9,647 nucleotides of DNA from Nanobdellota archaeon (lineage in GTDB: Archaea > Nanobdellota > Nanobdellia > Pacearchaeales > GW2011-AR1): assembly GCA_030704765.1 (NCBI GenBank), contig JAUYDD010000138.1, forward strand, positions 1-9,647, in the 5' to 3' direction. The notes beneath the pieces were generated by a model. It was not told the origin of the DNA. It ran no database searches and worked only from the letters and a program-made list of their open reading frames with translations. A program made the translations under genes and the position numbers. Positions 5,821-9,647 of this stretch are shown one piece after another; the first letter of the stretch is position 1; each line of letters opens with the position of its first letter.

Positions 5821-5833
5821 AAAGGTTTAAAAA
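5821..5833 (+). promoter_or_regulatory. BRE/TATA promoter of the ribosomal stalk operon
   Basis: AAAGG followed by TTTAAAAA has the look of a TFB-recognition element plus TATA box. Transcription would begin near 5853-5857, leaving a 5' leader of about 75-80 bases before uL1, unlike the leaderless genes in this window. It is divergent from the membrane protein-protease promoter. Confidence 0.6.
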
Positions 5834-5871
5834 CCCCTTTTAATATGGTCTAGTATACCTTAGACTACATC

Positions 5872-5902
5872 GTATAGGCTAAAAAATTCTTAAGCTTTAT
5901 AC
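5872..5902 (+). promoter_or_regulatory. Leader hairpin upstream of uL1
   Basis: GTATA-GGCT pairs with AGCT-T-TATAC around a 12-base A/T loop, with one G-U pair and one bulged T. It lies in the predicted 5' leader, about 30 bases before the uL1 start. In Methanococcus, uL1 represses its own mRNA by binding an rRNA-like fold, so this is a candidate site; I could not confirm the L1-binding consensus. Confidence 0.3.
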
Positions 5903-5916
5903 GCATAGGTAGTAGG

Positions 5917-5922
5917 TAGGAG
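5917..5922 (+). promoter_or_regulatory. Shine-Dalgarno site of uL1
   Basis: TAGGAG ends 8 bases before the ATG at 5931 and is preceded by AGGTAGTAGGTAGG, a short direct repeat of AGGTA. It supports the chosen start. Confidence 0.5.
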
Positions 5923-5930
5923 AATATATA

Positions 5931-6563
5931 ATGGCTAATGAAGAAGAAAAAATCTTAGATGCAATTAAGAAAATCAGGGCTAGCAAAGAAAAGAAAAACT
6001 TTGACCAATCAATAGACCTTATAATAAATCTAAAGAATTTTGATGTTAGAAAAGAAGCATTCAGTACATTCATCCAGCTTCCAAACAAGGTTAAGAACAA
6101 AAATATTGCTGGTTTTTTAGAAAAAGATTCAAAAATTATTGCTACAATAAAAAAAGATGATTTTCCAAGATATAAAGATAAAAAAGACATAAAAAAACTA
6201 GTAAAACAATATGATTTTTTTATAGCTAGTGCAAAACTCATGCCGTCTATAGCTACATCTTTTGGAAGAGTCTTAGGACCTGCTGGAAAAATGCCTTCTC
6301 CTCAATTAGGAATAATCACAAGTGAAGATGACGCTAGTATAAACGCTATTGCTGAAAGAATAAATTCCAATGTAAAGATAAGAATAAAAGAACCTAGTAT
6401 AAAGATCTCTATTGGAAAAGAATCTTTATCTGATGATTCTATAATGAAAAACATACTTGCTGTATATCATAAACTTCTTGAACTATTGCCTAAGAAAAAT
6501 GACAATATCAGGAATGTAAAAATTAAACTAACAATGGGAAAACCAGTGATTGTAGAAATATAA
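5931..6563 (+). CDS. rpl1: Large-subunit ribosomal protein uL1 (L1), 210 aa
   Basis: uL1 binds the L1 stalk of 23S rRNA and helps release deacylated tRNA from the E site; in many archaea it also represses its own operon. The length of 210 residues is normal for archaea. The signature loop is LGPAGKMPSP (115-124), where most archaea have LGPRGKMP, so Ala replaces the usual Arg. The ends of the two-domain fold are recognisable: ILDAIKKIRASKEKKNFDQSIDL at the start (domain I) and VKIKLTMGKPVIVEI at the end. The segment between about 65 and 160 is domain II. It is the first gene of the stalk operon, with uL10 starting one base after its stop. uL11, often found just upstream in archaea, is absent here; the upstream gene is divergent. 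Confidence 0.96.
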   Translation: MANEEEKILDAIKKIRASKEKKNFDQSIDLIINLKNFDVRKEAFSTFIQLPNKVKNKNIAGFLEKDSKIIATIKKDDFPRYKDKKDIKKLVKQYDFFIASAKLMPSIATSFGRVLGPAGKMPSPQLGIITSEDDASINAIAERINSNVKIRIKEPSIKISIGKESLSDDSIMKNILAVYHKLLELLPKKNDNIRNVKIKLTMGKPVIVEI

Positions 6564-6564
6564 A

Positions 6565-7350
6565 ATGAAATCTAAAACCCCTATGCTTAAAGATAAGAAA
6601 GTAAAAGAACTTGCTGGAAAAATCAATAATTCAAAGACCTTGATGATAGTGTCTATAAAAGGATTGCCATCCAAACAATTCCAGGAAATAAAAAAATCAA
6701 TAAGGCAAGAGGTCACAATAAATGTTGAAAAAAAGAACATCTATTTAAGGGCTTTAAAAGAATTTGGAAAAGAATCTATACTTCCTCTTGAGAAACATAT
6801 ACAAGATTCTTGCGCTTTTGCAATATCAAATGTAGAAGGCTTTGAACTAGCTGGATTATTATCAAAACAAAAAACTCCTGTTTTTGCAAAAACAGGCCAG
6901 ACAGCTCCAGCTGATATTGAAGTAAAAGAAGGGCCAACAGACCTTGCTCCTGGTCCTGCTATATCTGAACTTGGAGCACTAGGAATCCAGATATCTGTTG
7001 AAAATGGAAAAATAGCAATCAAAGCTCCAAAAGTTGTTGTAAAAGAAGGCGCTGTAATAACAGAAGCTGCTGCAGCTGTATTGCAGAAACTAGCAATACA
7101 ACCTTTCAGTGTAGGACTTAAAATTGTAGCTATTTATGATATAAAATCAGAGAAGATTTACACTAATATACAGATAGACCCTGAAGCAAAAGCAAAGGAA
7201 TTAAGAGAAGCTGCTGGAAGAGCATTAGGACTTGCACAAAAAATATCTTATTATTGCAAAGAGACTATTGGTTATCTATTAGCTAAAGCAAATATGCAAG
7301 CAAAAGCAATTGAAAATAAAATTAATACTAATTTAGGAGAAGGTAATTAA
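6565..7350 (+). CDS. rpl10: Ribosomal stalk base protein uL10 (P0), 261 aa, without the usual C-terminal tail
   Basis: P0 anchors the stalk to 23S rRNA and carries P1/L12 dimers that recruit and activate translation GTPases. Residues 1-105 form the rRNA-binding domain (MIVSIKGLPSKQFQEIKKSIRQ...). The archaeal/eukaryotic insertion domain (about 106-185) is clear, with GPTDLAPGPAISELGALGIQ (123-142), GKIAIKAPKVVVKEGAVI, and the LAIQPFSVGL segment. Residues 205-255 form the helical spine that binds P1 dimers. Archaeal P0 usually has about 310-340 residues and ends in an acidic hinge plus a G-L-x-x-L-F-G motif like P1; this one stops at NLGEGN after the spine. There is one base between the uL1 stop and this ATG, so translational coupling is likely. 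Confidence 0.95.
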   Translation: MKSKTPMLKDKKVKELAGKINNSKTLMIVSIKGLPSKQFQEIKKSIRQEVTINVEKKNIYLRALKEFGKESILPLEKHIQDSCAFAISNVEGFELAGLLSKQKTPVFAKTGQTAPADIEVKEGPTDLAPGPAISELGALGIQISVENGKIAIKAPKVVVKEGAVITEAAAAVLQKLAIQPFSVGLKIVAIYDIKSEKIYTNIQIDPEAKAKELREAAGRALGLAQKISYYCKETIGYLLAKANMQAKAIENKINTNLGEGN

Positions 7351-7351
7351 A

Positions 7352-7591
7352 ATGATTCAAGAACTTATTAATGCTGATAAAAGATATTCTGAAGCAATGC
7401 TAAGAAGAAGAGTAGATTTAAGAAGAGCAATAACAACAAACAGTTTTTATTATCAAAGCTTATTTGAATTTTATCAGGGATTAACTAATCCTGAAGAAAA
7501 AATGGAGGTTGCTTATGAATTAAATTATTTAAATCAGCAATTAAAAGCTTTACATCATGATCAACTAAATAGAATGGGAGGAACAGCTTAA
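7352..7591 (+). CDS. Unknown 79-aa protein inside the ribosomal stalk operon
   Basis: I do not recognise this protein. It lies between P0 and P1 with a single base on each side and has a Shine-Dalgarno-like AGGAG in the end of P0, so it is very likely translated along with the stalk. It looks wholly helical: helix 1 (about 1-30) contains a basic patch LRRRVDLRRA (17-26), followed by an aromatic stretch SFYYQSLFEFYQG (31-43). A turn at TNPEE leads to helix 2 (about 49-72), MEVAYELNYLNQQLKALHHD. It has no signal peptide, membrane segment or cysteines. A helical hairpin that binds rRNA or the P0 spine is one reading. Nothing in it resembles the missing P0 tail. Confidence 0.85.
   Translation: MIQELINADKRYSEAMLRRRVDLRRAITTNSFYYQSLFEFYQGLTNPEEKMEVAYELNYLNQQLKALHHDQLNRMGGTA
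7576..7581 (+). promoter_or_regulatory. Shine-Dalgarno site of P1/L12
   Basis: GGGAGG lies inside the last codons of the 79-aa gene, 11 bases before the P1 ATG. It is one of the strongest such sites in the window, which suits the need for several P1 copies per ribosome. Confidence 0.5.
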
Positions 7592-7592
7592 G

Positions 7593-7880
7593 ATGGAATA
7601 TATTTATGCGGCTCTAATGTTGCACAAGCTAGGAAAACCTGTTAATGAAGAACATATAAATAAAGTGCTTCATTCTACTGGAGCTTCTATAGATGAATCC
7701 AAGGTCAAAAGCCTTGTAGCAAGCTTAAAAGGCGTTGATATAGATTCAGAACTAGCTAATGCAGTTGTTGCAAGTGCAGGTCCTGCAAGTGATAGTGCTT
7801 CAAGCAAGCCTGCAGAAGAAAAGAAAGAAGAGAAAAAGCAAGAAGAATCTGTAGCAGGCCTTAGTTCTCTATTTGGTTAA
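7593..7880 (+). CDS. rpl12: Ribosomal stalk protein P1 (archaeal L12), 95 aa
   Basis: The archaeal P1/L12 protein forms dimers on the P0 spine and contacts elongation factors through its mobile C-terminus. Residues 1-58 form the helical dimerisation domain (MEYIYAALMLHKLGKPVNEEHINKVL...). A flexible A/S/G/P hinge follows (about 60-73), then the charged tract EEKKEEKKQEE (75-85) and the terminal factor-binding motif GLSSLFG (89-95). The length is normal. It is the last gene of the operon, one base after the stop of the 79-aa gene. Since P0 here lacks the tail, P1 is the only visible carrier of the factor-binding motif. Confidence 0.95.
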   Translation: MEYIYAALMLHKLGKPVNEEHINKVLHSTGASIDESKVKSLVASLKGVDIDSELANAVVASAGPASDSASSKPAEEKKEEKKQEESVAGLSSLFG

Positions 7881-7917
7881 TAATTTGGTTTATTGAACAA
7901 ATAGGGGCAAACCTAAT

Positions 7918-7971
7918 CTAATTATAGTCAAGGGCGCTTAAATTTCCCCATACTGCGCCTTGACTTATTAG
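7918..7971. other. Imperfect long hairpin downstream of the stalk operon
   Basis: GTCAAGG-GCGC (7927-7937, one bulged G) pairs with GCGCCTTGAC (7955-7964) around a 17-base loop. CTAAT (7918-7922) pairs with ATTAG (7967-7971) outside a small internal loop. The stem is far richer in G and C than the surroundings. It lies about 40 bases after the P1 stop. Terminator, mRNA 3' end stabiliser or a small RNA are all possible. Confidence 0.45.
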
Positions 7972-7977
7972 GAAAAG

Positions 7978-7989
7978 CCAAAATTTTGG
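7978..7989. terminator. Palindrome with T-run after the stalk operon
   Basis: CCAAAATTTTGG is a perfect 12-bp palindrome. It is flanked by AAAAG and (T)CTTTT, which extends the pairing. The T-rich stretch TTTTGGTCTTTTACT on the plus strand is of the type where archaeal polymerase stops, so this is a plausible operon end. Confidence 0.35.
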
Positions 7990-8106
7990 TCTTTTACTAT
8001 AGGTTCTGATTACTAAAAAGAGATAGTAAATAATATTCTGTTTCTATATAATGGAAGATAAAAAGGACTTGTTTCTTATCGAAGATTAAGAGTAATGAAA
8101 ACCAAA

Positions 8107-8283
8107 CTAGCTATGAATGATTTTATTATATTTTGGATTGAGTTCTAATGCTTTATCAAAGTAATAATCCCTTTTATTTATTTTCCCTAATTTTTTATAA
8201 ACTAAACCTAGATTATAACAAACGTCAGCTGAATTCGAATTCAGTTCCAATGCTCTTTCAAACTTCCTTATAGCTTTATTATA
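8107..8283 (-). pseudogene. Frameshifted TPR end of the glycosyltransferase
   Basis: Reading one base back from the glycosyltransferase frame near 8280-8285 continues the protein for 58 residues, to a TAG at 8107-8109. The text is YNKAIRKFERALELN..., then VCYNLGLVYKKLGKINKRDYYFDKALELNPKYNK. This is the second half of the TPR interrupted in the upstream frame plus one complete TPR, so a one-base deletion (original GD-YNKA) explains the break. The joined protein would be about 361 residues. The cause may be a real mutation, a slippage site or a sequencing error. Confidence 0.75.
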
Positions 8284-9191
8284 TCTCCTTTTTGAGAATA
8301 TAGAACTCCAAGATTATCATGAATTGAGGAATTTTCAGGATTCAATAAAACAGCTTTTTTCAATAATCTTTCAGATTCATTCAAGTCTTTTTTTATTAAA
8401 TAAACGCCTCCAAGAGCTAGATAATATTCAAAATCTTCTTTTAATTCAATTGCCTTTTTTAAGAAAATAATAGCTTCGTCAAATCTTTCTAGTGCTAATA
8501 ATTCGCGTGATAATTCAAAACATATTCTATCTTCTGTTTTTTCTTTAAAATCCTTGTTTTCCATTCTTTTTTTTAACAGGCTTATATATATTTCTTTTTT
8601 ATTTTCTAATCTTTTTTTGTCCAACGCTCCATGATGGTGTATTACAACGCCACTTTCTAATATCTTTCCTTTATTTTTTAATATAGAGTTAAAAACAGTT
8701 TCATGGATCTTTCCTTCAAAATAATAATCTTTTTTAAAGAATCTTAAGAGTTTTGATAGATAATATCCTGAAGCTATCTTGCTTTCTTCGTATCTGTCAT
8801 CTTTAGTTGATATTAATCCTGCAATACCTGTATCATTAGTATAGGTCCTGCATAATAATACAAAACCCTCTGCATCTTCTTTAATCAAATCCCTTAATTT
8901 TTTAAAATCCAACCTTGAAATAGATTCGTCTGCATCCAATATTAATACGTGGCTATAGTTTGCTTTTTTTAATCCAAGATTCCTTGCAGAAGAAAAATCT
9001 TCATCCCAAATATAATCATAGACTTTATCAGTGAATTTTAATGCAATATCTTTTGTCTTATCGCTCGAACCAGTATCAACTATAATAATCTCATTTACCA
9101 AACCCTTTATAGAATTCAAACATGTTTCAAGATGTTTTTCTTCATTTTTAACAATCATGCATAAGCTTATACCTTCATTTATTTCTTGCAT
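8268..9191 (-). CDS. Family 2 glycosyltransferase with C-terminal TPR repeats, 307 aa in frame (frameshifted end)
   Basis: This is predicted to transfer a sugar from a nucleotide-sugar to a protein, lipid or glycan acceptor at the cytoplasmic side; the exact acceptor is unknown. The GT-A fold shows SLCMIVKNEEKHLETCLNSI (9-28), the nucleotide-binding strand and loop EIIIVDTGSSDKT (34-46), FSSARNLGL (66-74), and the metal-binding DAD motif in LILDADE (83-89). IHETVF (162-167) and IHHHG (184-188) are usual for this SunS/WaaE-like group. TPRs start near 222 and include ALGGVYLIKKDLNESERLLKKA and HDNLGVLYSQKGD, then the frame breaks. Start choice: a TATA box sits 26 bases before the ATG at 9191. 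It is convergent with the stalk operon and stands alone. Confidence 0.9.
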   Translation of the reverse strand: MQEINEGISLCMIVKNEEKHLETCLNSIKGLVNEIIIVDTGSSDKTKDIALKFTDKVYDYIWDEDFSSARNLGLKKANYSHVLILDADESISRLDFKKLRDLIKEDAEGFVLLCRTYTNDTGIAGLISTKDDRYEESKIASGYYLSKLLRFFKKDYYFEGKIHETVFNSILKNKGKILESGVVIHHHGALDKKRLENKKEIYISLLKKRMENKDFKEKTEDRICFELSRELLALERFDEAIIFLKKAIELKEDFEYYLALGGVYLIKKDLNESERLLKKAVLLNPENSSIHDNLGVLYSQKGDIIKL

Positions 9192-9211
9192 GTATTAATA
9201 TAAGTTATTGA

Positions 9212-9222
9212 AGTTATAAAGA
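9212..9222 (-). promoter_or_regulatory. TATA box of the glycosyltransferase gene
   Basis: CTTTATAACTT on the minus strand is centred 26 bases upstream of the ATG at 9191, the exact spacing for a leaderless archaeal transcript. No Shine-Dalgarno motif precedes the ATG. Confidence 0.5.
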
Positions 9223-9259
9223 TTGTTGGAATATTAGTATTGAAATCATTCAAGAAAAA

Positions 9260-9303
9260 GATTTAAAAGGAGGCTACTATTTTCATAAATGTAGATTTAT
9301 AGA
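9260..9303 (+). promoter_or_regulatory. Candidate tRNA promoter region
   Basis: Two TATA-like sequences, GATTTAAAAGG (9260-9270) and ATTTATAG (9295-9302), lie upstream of the tRNA and would place the start of transcription near 9290 or 9326, leaving a leader to be trimmed. I cannot tell which one is used. Confidence 0.3.
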
Positions 9304-9355
9304 AGATGATCCCGTCAGGGTTTAATCCTATTCTAATCTGTACAAAACATATGAT

Positions 9356-9435
9356 GCCGCTGTGGGACAATGGTACTCCAACCGCCTTGAGAGCGGTGCC
9401 TTTACGGCCTCCCGGTTCGATTCCGGGCAGCGGCG
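9356..9435 (+). tRNA. tRNA-Ser (anticodon TGA)
   Basis: The gene folds fully. The acceptor stem is GCCGCTG/CAGCGGC. The D arm has a GGA/TCC stem with a GG-containing loop. The anticodon stem ACCGC/GCGGT carries the loop CTTGAGA with anticodon TGA at 9388-9390. The long variable arm is GCC-TTTAC-GGC (9398-9408), and the T arm is CCCGG/CCGGG with loop TTCGATT. The long variable arm (class II) and the G discriminator base at 9435 fit serine; the tRNA reads UCA and other UCN codons. CCA is not encoded, and there is no intron. The IS-like repeat starts about 45 bases downstream. Confidence 0.95.
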
Positions 9436-9470
9436 GTTATCACATCTGAGAACGCTTCGACATCGTGACA

Positions 9471-9536
9471 TGACATCCTCCCCACCCTAAAGGTTTTTTG
9501 CTGCGGCAAAAAATCGCCTGATGGCGAGTGGGGTTT
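9471..9536. mobile_element. Folded repeat copy 2, probable end of an IS200/IS605-type element
   Basis: The sequence begins TGACATCC, then a 54-base fold (9480-9533) closed by CCCCAC/GTGGGG, then TTTCC. Inside are three arms: CC-TAAA-GG; TTTTTTGC/GCAAAAAA with a TGCG loop; and a 5-bp TCGCC/GGCGA arm with a TGAT loop. Base by base it matches the copy at 2080-2133 with six differences: three in loops, two forming a compensatory pair (C9482-G9531 versus A2082-T2131), and one affecting a stem pair. It lies about 20 bases beyond the stop of a probable Y1 transposase, the place of a subterminal hairpin in IS200/IS605 elements. Confidence 0.65.
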
Positions 9537-9555
9537 CCTACGGACGAGCTAAATC

Positions 9556-9647
9556 TTATTCTTCCATCATCCAAACTGTTCCATGATGTTTGTCTTGATT
9601 TCTTATGTACTCATTAACAACATCAATCTGAACAAACCCTAAAGATG
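9556..9647 (-). CDS. Probable IS200/IS605-type (Y1) transposase, C-terminal end, partial
   Basis: Thirty codons including the stop (TAA at 9556-9558) are visible; the rest lies beyond the right edge. The text FVQIDVVNEYIRNQDKHHG fits the last helix of Y1 transposases (TnpA), in which the catalytic tyrosine sits in a Y-I/V-x-x-Q motif near the C-terminus, so the Tyr of NEYIRNQ would be the nucleophile. A hairpin of the IS200/IS605 type follows directly. TnpA cuts and joins single-stranded DNA at such hairpins. The evidence is a short motif plus context; the identity is not certain. Confidence 0.5.
   Translation of the reverse strand, partial: SLGFVQIDVVNEYIRNQDKHHGTVWMMEE

Noticed and set aside
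6741..7022. Minus-strand reading frame inside uL10
   Set aside because: It lies wholly antisense to a well-identified ribosomal protein gene.
7993..8031. Inverted repeat TTTACTAT/ATAGTAAA as a further regulatory site
   Set aside because: Eight A/T-rich pairs with a 23-base gap are expected by chance in this composition, and there is no adjacent start codon.
9262..9355. Short gene upstream of the tRNA following AAAAGGAGG
   Set aside because: The strong Shine-Dalgarno-like AAGGAGG is followed by ATG directly succeeded by TAG, so no protein is encoded.

Overview
The window is archaeal. It carries the uL1, uL10 (P0) and P1/L12 stalk genes in the archaeal order, and the P1 tail ends in the archaeal/eukaryotic GLSSLFG motif. 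It also has TATA boxes about 26 bases upstream of several start codons (leaderless transcripts) and a tRNA without an encoded CCA. The AT-rich composition, a shortened P0, and family resemblances recalled from memory suggest a DPANN archaeon of the Woesearchaeota/Pacearchaeota type. The lineage call is an inference.

Left part (1-2230), an accessory region. It opens with the C-terminal end of a DDE transposase. Next come an orphan 143-residue protein on the minus strand and a divergent type II toxin-antitoxin pair (ribbon-helix-helix antitoxin plus RelE/ParE-type toxin). The antitoxin promoter overlaps two overlapping 14-bp palindromes. A minus-strand protein of 115 residues with a CARF-like/Rossmann look follows. 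The intergenic stretch after it holds a folded repeat (2070-2148) and a nested hairpin (2161-2216), both resembling IS200/IS605-type ends.

Middle (2290-5770). A predicted helix-turn-helix regulator runs convergently into a two-gene minus-strand operon. The first operon gene encodes a membrane-anchored protein with a pilin-like N-terminus. The second, overlapping it by 4 bases, encodes a 738-residue secreted protein: a long repetitive beta-rich region followed by a trypsin-like serine protease domain with a complete His/Asp/Ser triad.

Right part (5820-9647). The ribosomal stalk operon uL1 - uL10 - unknown 79-aa protein - P1 has 1-base gaps between all its genes. The unknown gene sits between the two stalk genes, and P0 lacks the usual charged C-terminal tail. 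A minus-strand family 2 glycosyltransferase with TPR repeats follows, its last two repeats separated by a single-base frameshift. Then come tRNA-Ser(UGA), a second copy of the folded repeat at exactly the same length (48 of 54 bases identical, one stem pair covarying), and the C-terminal end of a probable Y1 (IS200/IS605) transposase running off the right edge.

The best candidates for something undescribed are the 79-aa stalk-operon protein together with the tail-less P0, the covarying cloverleaf-like repeat, and the operon of pilin-like protein plus repeat-rich secreted protease.
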